From the NCBI GenBank assembly GCA_002189035.1, contig NEEC01000002.1:3867001-3931000 (forward strand): DNA of 64,000 nucleotides. The letters run 5' to 3'. This DNA comes from Utricularia gibba (taxonomy: Eukaryota; Streptophyta; Magnoliopsida; Lamiales; Lentibulariaceae). The notes beneath the pieces are model-generated. The model saw only the letters and a list, made by a program, of their open reading frames with translations, had not been told where the DNA came from and made no database searches. Positions 1-10,813 of the stretch are shown here, in pieces. Made by a program: the position numbers and the translations under genes. How positions within the stretch are numbered: position 1 is the stretch's first letter; each line of letters begins with the position of its first letter.

Positions 1-54
1 AAGAAATTTATCTTTGTGGTGGTTTCCATTGAGGAAGCAACTGATTGAAACATA

Positions 55-520
55 TTGACAGTTGATGAATTAAGAGGGTCATTACAAGCATATGAAGAGA
101 GGCTTAAAGATGATGATGAACTTCATCTACCAAATTGCTACACCTCAATGTTGCAGGTTTGGGAAGAGGTGAGAAAAAGTAGCATAGTCCTCGTGGAAAT
201 TGGAGAGGATGTGGCTATTGCAGGGGTTCTGGATGTTTTAATATATCCAATAACCATCAGGACATGATCTCCATCACATAATGGAGACAGTGGAAATAAT
301 TAGAAAGGCCGAGGTAGAGGATTCTTCAAGAACAACTCCAAAAACTCTGCTAAAAATAATTATCAGAAAAAGAAGGCAAACATTGAGTGCTACAACTGCC
401 ATAAGATGGGTCATTCTTCATGGGAGTGTTATCAAGAAAAACAAGACCAAAGTAATCTTACTGAAGGAGTGCAAGAAATGGAGTCTTAGTAGATTGATGA
501 ATAACCGATTTTGCTAATGG
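55..520 (+). pseudogene. Copia gag C-terminal part with CCHC zinc knuckle
   Basis: The segment at 55-150 matches the end of the UBN2-type gag domain (TVDELRGSLQAYEERL). A Gly/Arg-rich linker follows in shifted frames. A complete CX2CX4HX4C knuckle (CYNCHKMGHSSWEC) lies at 388-429 in a different frame from the gag start, so at least one frameshift separates them. Gag would package the element RNA. The knuckle residues are intact, but the reading frame is broken before and after. Confidence 0.8.
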
Positions 521-540
521 CCAAGGAAGATGATCAAAGG

Positions 541-1955
541 TGTTCAAACACTTGGTATCTGGGTACTGGAGCCATGAATCACATGTGAGGCCAGAAAACT
601 TCATTTTCTAACATAAAAAAGGATCGAGGAGGCTTCATCTCACTTGCAGATGCATTGAAATCGGTAGTGGGAGGCAAAGGGAGTTTTACTCTTTGTATGA
701 GGAATGGTAATTTTGTCTCCGATGCTAATGTATTATATGTTCATAATCTTAAGAACAACATTCTGAGCCTTTGACAGTTTATAGAGAATGGATGTGATTT
801 TTCTACACAAAACAAGTGCCTAAATTTGATTGATCAGGATGGAAGAGCAATTTTCACAATCAAAATGCAAGTAAATAGGATGTTCCCCCTAAAGCTTCAA
901 GTGGTTACTCCCATGTGTCTTAAAGCATGTTTTGATCATCAAGATTGGTCATAGCATTTGAGACTTGGGCACATCAACTTCGAGAGGCTGAAGACGATGA
1001 GTCAGAAACAACTTGTGAAAGGCCTTCCTCATATTGATCATCCTGGTGCGGAGTTTGTATTTTTTGGAAGCAACCAAGAGCAAAGATCTCAAAGATGAAG
1101 GAATTTTGAGGAAGTTAGCCACTTGAATTGATCTATAGTGATGTTTGTGGACCAATGAAACCAGAAACTTTGAGAGGAAATAAGTATATTTTGCTCTTTA
1201 TTGATGATTACAGCAAGAAGACATGGATTTATATCTTAAAATTTAAATCTGATGTGTTTCAGATTTTCTGTGAATACCAGGTAGTGGTATAGAGAGGCAA
1301 ATTGGACTTTTAGTAAGAAGATTGAGACCAAGGGGAGAGTTCACTCCCAACACGTTTTGTTAGTATTGCAAAACCTAAGGCATTCATCCTGAATTTTTTG
1401 CAGCAAGGAATTCACAAAAAAATAGGCTTGCAGAAAGGAAAACATCAAGAAAATATTGGATATGGTGAGAAGCTTACTAAAGACAAAAAGTATGTCGAAG
1501 GAACTTTGAGGAGAAACTGTTGTTCTGATAATTTATATTTTGAATAGGAACTCTTCTCGAAATTGAAAAACATGACCATCTATTTCACACATGAAAGTCT
1601 TCCGATCAATTACATATGCTCATAAGGATGATATACTGAGAATCAAACTGGATGATAAATTACAAAAGCTTGTGTTTATTGGCTATGACCAGACTTCAAA
1701 GAAGTACAAGCTATTTGATCTTGGAAGAAACAAATCCATCTCAAAAGAGATGTGGTTTTTAGTGAGTCCAAAAGTTGGGATTGAAAGTTTTTTGATAATC
1801 AACACACTTTCATTAATGATTCTCCATTTGATGATGATTTACAAGTTCCCATGGCTACACCTATTGATCCTGAAAATGTGAAAACACCGGTAAGAGAGCA
1901 AGTCAGGAGAATTCCAAGGCACTTGGAAGATTTTGTGTATGACTTACCTTGATAG
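541..1955 (+). pseudogene. Copia protease to integrase region, degenerate
   Basis: The protease motif reads WYLGTGAMNHM near 553 where the family has a D-T/S-G catalytic triad, so the catalytic Asp is replaced by Gly. The next codon is a stop. GAG-pre-integrase (LRLGHINFERLK) lies near 960. The integrase start (IYSDVCGPMK) is near 1130, followed by FIDDYSKKTWIY near 1200. The second catalytic region (about 1320-1440) is scrambled. The best open stretch, 1591-1770, is the integrase C-terminal connector (FIGYDQTSKKYKLF). The protein cannot be functional. Confidence 0.8.
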
Positions 1956-2061
1956 AGTCATGAATTTTTTCAAGAAGTTGGCAGTTTTAGTCACTTGTCT
2001 CTTTATAGAAACTGAACCTGTAGATTTCTTTGAAGCAGTTACGGAACCAGTATGGCAGGAA

Positions 2062-2262
2062 GTAGAGGTGGGGTCGGTTCGAACTGGAACCGTACGGTTT
2101 CGGTTCGGTTCGGCATATTTGGAACCGTGGAACCGACAGTTCCGACCCGTGTGTGAGCTATATTGTTCACGGTTCTTCGGAACCGAAAAAAATTTAAAAA
2201 AAATCATAAAAAATTAAAAAATTAAAAAAAATTAAAAAAAATTAAAAAAAAAAAAATAAATA
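2062..2262. repeat. GGTTCGG/GGAACCG-rich segment resembling a hAT terminus, then an A-rich tract
   Basis: From 2062 (TAGAGGTGGGGTCGGTTCG) the sequence is dense in GGTTCGG, CGGTTC and GGAACCG words in both orientations, including a perfect 12-bp palindrome AACCGTACGGTT. An adenine-rich tract follows at about 2188-2262. Plant hAT elements often start with TAGGGGTG and carry such subterminal repeats. No partner terminus or 8-bp duplication was found, so the assignment is tentative. The open frames across it are probably spurious. Confidence 0.35.
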
Positions 2263-2284
2263 AATGTATATTATTTCAAACACT

Positions 2285-2332
2285 TTTTTCAGACACCCAT
2301 ACGAATTACGACGGAAGTGGGTGCCTGAAAAA
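2285..2332. repeat. 15-bp inverted repeat (hairpin)
   Basis: TTTTTCAGACACCCA at 2285-2299 pairs with TGGGTGCCTGAAAAA at 2318-2332 with one mismatch, around an 18-base loop. It lies between the hAT-like segment and the 3' end of element G1. It could be a remnant of a small terminal-inverted-repeat element. No function can be assigned. Confidence 0.4.
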
Positions 2333-2393
2333 TCTTCTCAAACACCCCTTCCAAGACACATTAACGATAGATGTGGATGCAGCGGAGGGTACC

Positions 2394-3330
2394 TTAGTCA
2401 TGGGGCATGCGGGAGTGTGAAGCAGTAGCCATAAGAGTGTCCAGCTTCATGGAAAGCGCAGAAACCTGTTCCTGGAGACTCTGAATAGCTAGCAGCAGGG
2501 TGTGTTTGGTGGGGCTTGAAGGTGCAATGCTCAAGGGGATATCAGTTGGTGCACCATATGGATTCACAATGGAGGGGGGCATGGAAGTGATGGTACTCTT
2601 GGTACCCACTTGCATGAAAACAGCCTTCCCCTCAACCTCCTTCAGGTAGCTATAAGAAAACAAGTCATTCAAATCTAGATAACGGAAATGATCATCTATC
2701 TGAGGGGTCTGTTTGTCAAGGTTAACTTTGAGGTGTTGGGCGATCTTGGTGATGAGGGAAGCAATTGGGAGCACTCTTTCATTTTTGGCGGTGATGGAAT
2801 GCATTTGAGTGGCAATCCACCATCCCAAATTGATGGGGAGCTTCTTCATCATCGCCCACAAAAAGAACACGATCACCTTGGCAATGATGCTGGTGCCTTG
2901 TCAGGTTGCGCTGTAACAGCCTCCCAAATACCTGTTCAACAATAAAAGAGAAGGCCCTCAAGTAATGGGCCTTGAGTTTGCGTACAGAAAATGGGGCTCA
3001 CAGATAGACATGGAAGCATACACATTCAACACATTAAAATGCTCAAGATAATCAGAGAATGCTTGGAGGTAACGTGTAGTGGCTAAATTAGATTCAGAAA
3101 CAAAGCCTAAAGCCACATTAAAATCATTGATAGACATACGAAATTTTTTACCACCAAGGCGAAAAGAAATCAATTCCTCAGCAAGAGGATTACCAGCTAC
3201 ATCCTCAAACACAAAAGTAGTGTAAAATTCAAACACAAGTTTGGGATAAACCGGCAAGCTAATTTCAGAAAATTTACGCCACTCAGGGGAAGCATCAATA
3301 AGCGATTAAGATCAGCAAGCAGATTCTGAT
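2394..3330 (-). pseudogene. G1 third ORF, plant transposon-protein (Transposase_32-like) domain
   Basis: The open part 3257-2958 reads YPKLVFEFYTTF, then ISFRLGGKKFRMSINDFNVALGF. This matches the FY..L / RGK..F....IN..LG pattern of the 'putative plant transposon protein' family found after pol in Athila-like elements. The lower part (2876-2394) continues in other frames. It ends in a tail containing a coiled-coil-like stretch (LLLAIQSLQEQVSALSMKLDTLM). The position matches that of the env-like ORF of Athila, but I see no signal peptide or membrane segment. Confidence 0.65.
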
Positions 3331-3401
3331 GCACCAAAGTAGGTCATGGGTTGCCTCCCATGCAGCGCCAATTTATAGTCCTTGGCCGACTGTGACACCT
3401 G

Positions 3402-4823
3402 TTAATGAGCCTCGACTAGAAGTAAGCTGCACACACTGTGCGGCTTAAAATTCTCATAAAATGGCTTCAATTGGTGTCCATTCACCTTAATGCTTTTCCT
3501 TGTCTCAAATGAACGAATAATAACAGCAATAGAGGGAAAAACATTCACAACTTCATAAGGTCCAAGCCACTTAGAACGCAATTTACCGGGAAAGAGTTTC
3601 AATGTGGTATCAAACAAGAGAACTTTTTGACCTACTAAAAATTGCTTCCCATGCAACTTACCATCATGGAAGCATTTTACCTTTTCCTTGTGCAAGAGCT
3701 GGTTAGTGTAGGCATTGAGGCGAATTTCCTCCAGCTCATTTACGTCTAAAAGTCTGTTCTCTCCTGCTTGATCGCTAGTCAGGTTGCATGACTTGACGGC
3801 CCAGTACGCCCTGTGATGTAATTCAAAGGATAGATGACATGCCTTATCATAGATCATTCGGTATGGAGACATTCCTATAGGATTCTCGTAAGCTGTACAG
3901 TATGCCCATAGTGCATCATTGAGTCATAAGCTCCAATCTCGCCTATTTGGGTTTACTGTACGCTCCAAGATCCTTTTCACCTCTCTATTTGATACTTCCG
4001 CCATGCCATTTGTTTGAGGATGTCTAGCTGTGGACAGGCGGTGGTTGACTCCATATTTGGCCGATGCACTCTTGATGGCATGATTCACAAAATGGGTGAC
4101 ATTATCTAAAATTATAATTTTGGGATGTCCAAACCTAGGAAACAAGATGTTTGTCAAGAAATTACCCATGGTTTTGGCATCATCCCTTTCACAAGCAATG
4201 GCTTCAACTCATTTGGAAACATAATCAACAGCAAGAAGGATGTAGAGCTTCCCTTGAGAAGGGGGAAATGGTCCCATGAAGTCGATGTCCCATGCATCAA
4301 AGATCTCATACATGATAATGGGTTGAATGGGCATTTGATCTCTATATCTCAAAATTTCACCTCTTTGACAATGTGGGCATGCCTTGCAATGAAGGTAGGC
4401 ATCCTTTAATATGGTACGCCAATAAAGTCCAGCTTCCAAGACCTTCTTTGCAGTAACTTTTGCACCAAAGTATCCACAGCAAGGTAGCTCATGACAATGT
4501 GAAAGGATAGAGTGCATTTCATCGAGGCACTTGGACGCATAGTGGATAACATGGGATTGTTTCTCCACCTTTTGTCTTGCACCTAGAGCTACATCACATG
4601 CATCACACATTAGTTCAAATGGTAGATCCCAATTTGGAGCCTGAATATTGGGAGCTGAAACCAGCTTCTCTTTTAAAACATCAAAAGCATGCATGCATGC
4701 ATTTTTCATCAAAGTGAAACTCAACATCTTTATGCAATAAGGCACATAGAGGAGATGCAATTTTCGAAAAATCTTGAATAAACCTACGATAAAAATCAGC
4801 ATGTCCAAGGAAAGAACGTGCAT
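3402..4823 (-). pseudogene. G1 RNase H remnant fused to integrase
   Basis: The ORF 4823-4209 starts with RNase H residues (MCDACDVALGA, HYASKCLDEM) and runs straight into the integrase zinc domain (GYFGAKVTAKKVLEAGLYW, CKACPHC). Most of RNase H has been lost without breaking the frame. The integrase core has WDIDFMGPF, then LDNVTHF (Asp kept, usual Gly lost), then the Glu in the PQTNGMAEVSNRE region at 4169-3924. The integrase C-terminal domain is at 3872-3402 (LVGQKVLLFDTTLKLFPGKLRSKWLGPYEV). Frame breaks near 4200 and 3900 separate the parts. Confidence 0.8.
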
Positions 4824-5541
4824 CTCTCACACAAGTAGGATAAGGTAATTTTTGGATTACCTCAATCTTGGCCTTGTCAACCTCAATTCCCATTTGGGAA
4901 ACAACATGTCCTAAAATGATACCTTGTTCTACCATAAAGTGACATTTCTCATAATTCAAAACAAGGTTAGTCTCAACACAACGCTTCAAAATCAATGACA
5001 AGTTAGCAACACATTCATCAAAGCTATTTCCATAAACCGTAAAGTCATGCATAAAAACCTCAATAATATTCTCAACATATTCAGAAAAAATACTAACCGT
5101 GCATCTCTGAAATGTTGCTGGTGCATTGTAAAGTCTGAAGGGCATTTTATGGTAAGCAAAAGTTCCAAAAGGGCAAACGAAAACAACCTTAGGTTGATCC
5201 TCAAGAGCCACGGGTATTTGATGGAAACCGGAGTATCCATCCAAGCAATAATAATGGCTCTTTCCAGCAAGTCTTTCCAACATTTGGTCAATGAATGGAA
5301 GTAGGTAGTGGTCCTTCTTGGTGATTGCATTCAGCTTTCGGTAATCTACGCACATTCGCCAGCCATTTTGCACTCTTGTAGGCAGGAGTTCCCCTTGGTC
5401 ATTGGCCATGCATGTGATGCTTGTTTTCTTCGGGACAACCTGCACAGGGCTAACCCACTCACTATCAGATATAGGATAGATTATACCTGCGGCCAACAAC
5501 TTCAGAATCTCCTTGACCACTTCAATCATAGGTGGATTCAA
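4681..5541 (-). pseudogene. G1 reverse transcriptase
   Basis: A 286-residue open stretch has typical Gypsy RT blocks: SEWVSPVQVVPKK, WRMCVDYRKLN, DGYSGFHQIPV, FGTFAYHKMPF and the active-site block. The active site reads FMHDFTVYG (about 5045-5060) where the family has F-x-D-D, so the first catalytic Asp is His. The frame is lost at 4687-4702, where the genomic strand has a (GCAT)4 repeat. Expansion of that tetranucleotide explains the shift into the RNase H frame. Confidence 0.85.
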
Positions 5542-6241
5542 TCTCCTCTAAGGTTGGCAAATTGGCTTTGTTGCCTTCTCCAAATAAATGCGGTGTGTAC
5601 ATATGGAGGGGCTTATGCCTTTAAAAACTGCCAATATCCACCCAATTGCGTGTTTGTGCTCCTGGAGCACACTCCTGAGTTTTTGCTCCTATTCAGGGGT
5701 TAGTGTACTAGAGATAATAACAGGTAAAGTCTCATTTTCGCCCAGAAATAAATATTTCAAATGCTCAGGGAGAGTTTTTAACTCTAGTAATGCGACATGA
5801 ATAACGGAAGGAATCAGCTGTTTCTTAGGCATTTCCAGACTCAGAAAAGCAACGTCAGAAAATTCAGGTTTTTTTCAGGAAAATGATCAAAATAACTTAA
5901 AAGTTCAGAATCAGAAAAAGAAATACGATCAGAATCAAAATTTTCAGTAAGGCATTTGAGCAAGGGATCTTTTTCATGGAGCATCACTAAGTGTTCTACA
6001 TCTGCGTCAGATGTAGATATTGAGAAAATCTCGTTAATCTGGTCCGGATATTGCATGGCTTTGTCCAGGCTGAAGTCAGCACCTACCCATGGAACTGTAG
6101 GGAAATTCTGCCGGCTTGGACGTCAATTTTGGTGCCTTCAGTAGCCATAAACGGTCGTCTCAAAATGATGGACTCCGAAATCATGGGATTTTCACTCTCC
6201 ATGGGAATAACTAAAAAGTCAGCAGGAAAAATCAAATCTTT

Positions 6242-6901
6242 TTAATGCACAAACACATCATCAACCCTACCATTAGGCTTCACATGTGATCTATCAGCCA
6301 ATTGACAAACTGATGCTCCTAAATCAGTAGGTTCAAGTTTACCTAGCTTAGATGCAAGATAAAGAGATCTAGGCATAACATTAACTGATGCTCCTAAATC
6401 ACACATGGCCATTGAAATTTTTGTCTCACCAATAGTAATAGGTATGGAAAACATACCTGAATCTTTACACTTTCGTGGAAGCCTTCTCTAAATAATTGCT
6501 GAAATATTTTCAGTCAAAGGAATTACCTCTTCCACTTTTTCCTTCTTCCTGGGGTCACATAAATCTTTCAGCATTTTCGCATATTTCGGCACTTGATCTA
6601 TCATGTCCAGCAAGGGAATATTCATGTTCACCTTCTTTATCACCTCCAGAAAGGCTTTTAGTCCATGTTTGTCCTTATTTTTCCTACGAAGTCTCATAGG
6701 GAAAAGAGGAGGAATGACTAGAGGCTTAGGTTGATCAATTTCTTGCGGCTCCTTCTCCTTCACTTCTTCAAGTGGCATTGGTACAGCAGTGTTATGGATT
6801 GGAGAATCATCAGGATTCTCTAAAATAATCTCATGATCCACGTCATCATCGTCGTCCAAGACTTCTAATTCTTTTTCTTCAGATCTGTCCACCTTAGTCA
6901 T
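6242..6901 (-). pseudogene. G1 gag tail and aspartic protease
   Basis: 6901-6488 is an acidic and then basic linker (DDDDDVDHE, PMRLRRKNKDKHG) ending in LKAFLEVIKKVNMNIPLLDMI, typical of the gag-protease junction of Athila-like Gypsy elements. The protease follows in another frame at 6454-6242: CDLGASVNVMPRSLY. The D-L-G-A-S core is the usual form for this group. A stop and frame change near 6485 separate the two ORFs. Confidence 0.8.
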
Positions 6902-7060
6902 GAACCATGAGTAAGGTTCCGATAGATCCTTCCCACTTCTTAAAGATAGTGCGTTGATGTGCTCTGGGTTCTTCAGTGGCTGGGATGGCAGTGCTCCTTG
7001 CGTCTCCTGTCAGTTCATGGCTTGAACCAGTTGGGTAATCTGAGTTTGCATGCTTGTAAT

Positions 7061-8330
7061 TCATCCATCCATGTTTTTTTGAGCGGCATGCATCTTGGTG
7101 GTGCTCTCGGCAAGGGACTTCACCATGGACTTTAGATTCTGATTCGGCTGATAAGGAACAAGGGGTTGATCTGGAACTCCAGTGATTTGCAAAGGTTCAG
7201 ACGGAGCAGTGAGGGTTTTCTGAGGAACAGTAGAAGGGTTCCCTAGTGATGGGGCTTGACCAGGAGATACTGGTTGTCTCCAGCGGTAACTAGGGTGATC
7301 TCTTCTCGGCATTTGGTAGTTTCCGTAATTGTAGGTTCCTCCTTGGTTCTGATAGAAGGCGTTCGCCTCTTCTACTGGCATCTCATGTATCATAGGACTT
7401 GGATAAGAAAGATGAGAGGTTGAAGATCCTTGATACATTCCTTGTTGTTAGAGAAGTGATTGGAAGCCAAGCTTCAAGGTATCACTCATAGTAGCAAGTT
7501 GAGTAAAAACTTTAGAGTTGTCCACTTCACGCACTGATTTGATAGGCTGAGAAATCTCTCCAGGTGCTCGATATGAGTGGTCATAACGGCTGGAAGGAGA
7601 ATAAGAGTTGGCAGCCATTTGTTCTATCAATCTTTGGGCGTCAGCGCTGTGGCGGTTCTCTAGTAATGACCCATTACAAGCGGCATCCATATTTCCTTTG
7701 ATCATGGGAGTCAGTCCTTCGTAAAAATGCTGTTAAATTTGACCTTCAGTAAGTCCATTCTTTGGATAAGTATAACAGATCCGGTTGAATCTGTCATAAT
7801 ACTCCCATAAATTCTCGCTTTCACTTTGTAGCATGGTAGCTAAAGCTCTTCTTCTGGCGGAGGCTCTTCCTAAGGGTGCATATCGATCAAGAAACTTCTG
7901 AACCATTTGCTCCCAGGTTGCAATAGAGGATGGTGGTATTCCATACAGCCACTCCAAGGCTCGCTCAATGAGACTGAAAGGGAAGACCCGTAGCTTGACT
8001 TGGTTCTCCGTTACACCTTTTGGGCGCTTGGATGCACAAGCCATGTGCAACTCATTAAGATGACGATTTGGGTTGTCATTTTCTCTCCTGGCGAACTTAG
8101 GAAGTGTCTGGAACGAATATGGGCAAAGCTCAAAGTCCTCTTTTGCGTGAAAGATAATACAAAGTGATCGGTTAGCATGGTTGGCAATGATTTCTTCTTT
8201 TATGGTTCTTAGTGCTGGGCCATGATAGTGATCGGCAGAACTGGAAAAAATTATGGATGCTGTTGCTCCTGTTCTCCATGCATTGTGGGCACTCCAGTAG
8301 ATGGTTGATCATCCATTTCTTCGTCAGGAG
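7061..8330 (-). pseudogene. G1 gag (Retrotrans_gag domain)
   Basis: 8050-7733 reads VFPFSLIERALEWLYGIP, WEQMVQKFLDRYAP, SESENLWEYYDRFNRI: the retrotransposon gag fold of Gypsy elements. A probable start (MDDQPSTGVPT) is near 8320 but in a broken frame. The downstream pieces 7705-7448 and 7438-7061 (Gln/Asn/Pro-rich, NQGGTYNYGNYQMPRR) are the variable tail. Stops at about 7735, 7445 and 7060 interrupt the frame. Confidence 0.8.
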
Positions 8331-8567
8331 ATGAATTTGAAGTTAGTTCTCTCTTTTTTCGCCAGAAATGTTCGCTCAATCTCCGGATCTAAGGGACACA
8401 AGATATCTCGGTACGCTCTTAAGCTTCGGTGACACTTCGGTGGAGCTGAATGCATAAAAACAAAGAAAAAGAATAGCAAAACAGAAATAAAAGGAAAACA
8501 AGAAGATAGAAAGAAAAAGAAAAGAAAAAGAAAAACTATACACAACACTAAACACAAAGCTACTTAA

Positions 8568-8587
8568 CTCCCTGGCAACGGTGCCAA
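8568..8587 (-). promoter_or_regulatory. G1 primer-binding site
   Basis: On the minus strand this reads TTGGCACCGTTGCCAGGGAG, immediately after the LTR. It resembles the TGGCGCCGTTGCC-type PBS of Athila elements, with C in place of G in the GCGCC part. It fixes the LTR/internal boundary at about 8590 and the orientation of the element. Confidence 0.7.
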
Positions 8588-8590
8588 AAA

Positions 8591-9500
8591 TATTTACAAA
8601 ATGTAAAACACAAAAAGCCTAGTACGAGTATCGATCTCAGGGAGTTGTTTTTTGTGAAATGTGTTTGTAAGAAACTTTCACCAAAATGTCACGGTTTTGC
8701 AAAAGGGGGTTTTTAAGATACAGAAATAAAAGTTACAACCTAAGTGATGGGCCTTAACTAGGGGACGTAGTTCCTAGGAATAAGATTCCACCTCCATCCT
8801 TTGTCCGTCCTTGCCTCGGTTTTCACTGATTTCCTCGAATAGCTGGTTATAGGAGCAAAGAATAGCCTATTCTCCCTTACACTCTGATTGACAAGGAGGC
8901 ATGGAAATAGCCTCATTTGATTCCCCCTTGGACGATTAGGAAGACAAGAGGATTGCCTTTGATTGCCTTCAAAACCGAATTGTGCGTGTGTGCCCAGCAG
9001 TTGCCAATGGCTAGTGGCAAGTCCGAGGTCACAACCTTTCCACTGTTGCAGTACCTAGGTCACAAACAATCCGCTATTTCCCTCGAACCGGTAGGTTTAG
9101 AGTTGGTGCTCTTCACCTTGATATGCACCAAGGTGAAGACTGCAACAAGATCTGCGAGGAGTGGCCTGCTACTCATGAACCTTGACTAGGAGTCATTATA
9201 GAAAGACTACAACAAGATGTGTGGAAATATGCAGAATCTAAAATCAATTCAGCGAAGAACTGAGTGTATTGCTCAGAACTTGAAAGGAAATTTCATCTTT
9301 TCCTAGAAAATAAAAGGTTTTAGCCACAAAGGACCATCAAACATAAACGAAATTAGAAACTAAGTGTTCCTCCTCCTTGAAGGGAGGAAGAACTCAAAAG
9401 TTCTAAGTACAAGAGAAATTGTTCAAAAGTCCGAAACTAAGTGCTCCAAGTGACTTTTATATCACTCCCCACGTGTATTAACTCCTTTGTTCCAATGTTT
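8591..9500 (-). repeat. G1 5' LTR (upper edge not resolved)
   Basis: The LTR begins next to the PBS with TATTTACAAAATG. Part of it (about 9069-9500) is recognisably repeated at 22300-22720 in the same orientation. A minus-strand TATA box and a CACGTG palindrome lie at 9454-9475. Beyond about 9500 the sequence becomes AT-rich and I could not find the LTR start. Some short open frames inside, such as 8917-9189 (+), have no recognisable protein. Confidence 0.6.
9454..9475 (-). promoter_or_regulatory. TATA box and G-box in the G1 LTR
   Basis: On the minus strand GATATAAAAG (complement of 9454-9463) forms a TATA box. CACGTG at 9470-9475 is a perfect G-box lying just upstream of it. The orientation suits transcription towards gag. 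This is a prediction from sequence only. Confidence 0.5.
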
Positions 9501-10279
9501 AACTCCTTTGTGTCTAAGTGACACAGGAATATTATTTATTTACTGAAATTTTATTTCAATGTTTAACTAACATGTGACTTAATTTTTTTTGTAATATTTA
9601 GGGTATATTAAAGAATTTAATTTTCAATTTCTTATATTCCAATTAATGCACGAAAACATGGGTATATTTTTGAAAATAGAGTCTTCTTTCAAAATTGCGC
9701 AATTACCAAATATTAGGGTATGGGTGCCTAGATAATACAATTTTATGGGTGACAGTGCCAGTCGCCCACATTAGCGACTCTAGGTGCCTCAAAATTGGAG
9801 TAATTAAATAGCATTTCCAAAAGAATTATACAGTGGGTTCAGATCGATTCAAGCGAACAATACTTCTCACCTGAAAACAACAAAAGTAATTACCGACAAC
9901 CTACGAACCTAGAGACATATTGCGCGTAATCATTACCTAATGATTTGGATAATTAAACCAACTCTTCACGCTCCCATACATAGCGCTACACATCATCACC
10001 CCAGCCCCCACTTTACCCACTCCCCACGGTGTCAAGTAAGACAACCCTAATCCCCACCCATCTGGTAAGAAAATTTTCTTACCTCTTTCCCCTGTCCCCC
10101 CCAGCCAAAAGTGACCGGACGCCCCCATAGTCCCACCACCAACTTGGAGTGTATTTTAAATTAAACAAGGTATGTGATTTATTTTCCACCATGGGTTGCT
10201 GATCTGTGTTCCAAATTGAAATACCTTGTCCAATTATTGTAGTTTGATTTTTTATACAATACCTATGGGTGTTTTGTAG
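9501..10279. other. AT-rich spacer without a recognisable gene
   Basis: The stretch holds an LTR edge or flanking DNA. One notable spot is a short inverted repeat at about 9753-9776 (AGTCGC ... GCGACT) within a run of GGGTG/GTGCC words. This resembles subterminal repeats of some DNA transposons but has no visible partner. The minus-strand open frame at 9937-10128 has no family signature and I do not call it. Confidence 0.4.
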
Positions 10280-10813
10280 ATGTATACTTCTGAAAAATTG
10301 AGAACTAGATTCTTAATACAGGATGAATATGAGATTTGGGACAAAGAACTGGATGAGTTGATTGAGAGTGAAATTCCAAACCATGTGGGTCCAATGGGAT
10401 TTGCCTTAAGCACGGAACATTTTCGTTGTGGTTTGCACTTACCATTGTTGCCCTTTTTAGAAGAAATATTAGAATGTTTAGAGATTCTATTATCTCATTT
10501 GACTCCAAGATCTATCTCATATGTGTTGGCTTTTGTGAGTATTTGTGAGGAGTTATCTCTTGAAGTAGAACTTCGTTTTTTTTGTGCTGTGAGTGTATGC
10601 TCTAGGACTCCAAACAAGAACCACTACACCCTAAAGGGGAAAAAAGGGTTGTTGCTAGTGAAAGATGTGAGAAGAGAATTTGAGGAATGGTGGATAAGTT
10701 TTGTTTGGATACGTCCTCCAATGGAAACAAAATTTCCTCAAATGCATCCTAATTCGAGTGAAGTAGGAAAGGCAAAAAGTAAATTTTTCATTGTATTGCT
10801 AGAAGAAATATGA
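10280..10813 (+). pseudogene. Tat-type accessory ORF fragment ('putative gypsy-type transposon' N-terminal domain)
   Basis: The 177-residue frame contains F-x-C-G-L-H-L-P-L-L-P-F-L-E-E-I-L, then ISYVLAFVSICEEL, then KGKKGLLLVKDVRREFEEWW and FVWIRPP. This is the layout of the plant family annotated as putative gypsy-type transposon protein (GLxLPLxPF, W..L..F..LC, Y.F..R.G..LV...P.S.K.WK..FF.V). Such proteins are encoded antisense inside Tat-lineage elements. A pyrimidine-rich stretch ending TTTTGTAG directly precedes the first ATG and looks like a splice acceptor. No LTR surrounds it, so it is an orphan fragment. Confidence 0.5.

Larger units (their letters stand above)
1..1955 (+). mobile_element. 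Ty1/Copia retrotransposon relic, cut off after integrase
   Basis: Copia protein segments can be read in the order gag tail, CCHC knuckle, protease, GAG-pre-integrase, integrase core and integrase C-terminal connector, all on the plus strand. Stops and frameshifts occur throughout. The similarity ends near 1955, just after the linker that normally precedes reverse transcriptase. No RT, RNase H or LTR follows, so the 3' half is missing. The left part runs off the window. Confidence 0.85.
2394..9500 (-). mobile_element. G1: Athila-type Ty3/Gypsy retrotransposon, 3' LTR missing
   Basis: The minus-strand order from high to low coordinates is LTR, primer-binding site, gag, protease, RT, RNase H/integrase and a third ORF. 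That order, the PBS of TTGGCACCGTTGCC type and the extra ORF after integrase point to the Athila branch of Gypsy elements. The upper LTR edge is uncertain (about 9500-9850). No matching LTR exists below 2394, so the element is truncated at its 3' end. Internal stops and one fused deletion show that it is inactive. Confidence 0.85.

Noticed and set aside
1933-2217. Open frames on both strands over the GGTTCGG-rich segment
   Set aside because: They arise from the repetitive GGTTCGG/GGAACCG composition, and neither resembles a protein family.
8324-8557. Minus-strand frame with a hydrophobic Phe/Leu-rich start, looking like a signal peptide
   Set aside because: It lies in an A/G-rich leader of G1 between PBS and gag; the hydrophobicity comes from poly-AAAG sequence read in reverse.
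9937-10128. Minus-strand 63-residue Gly/Trp-rich frame
   Set aside because: No domain, no promoter context, and no homologue that I recognise.
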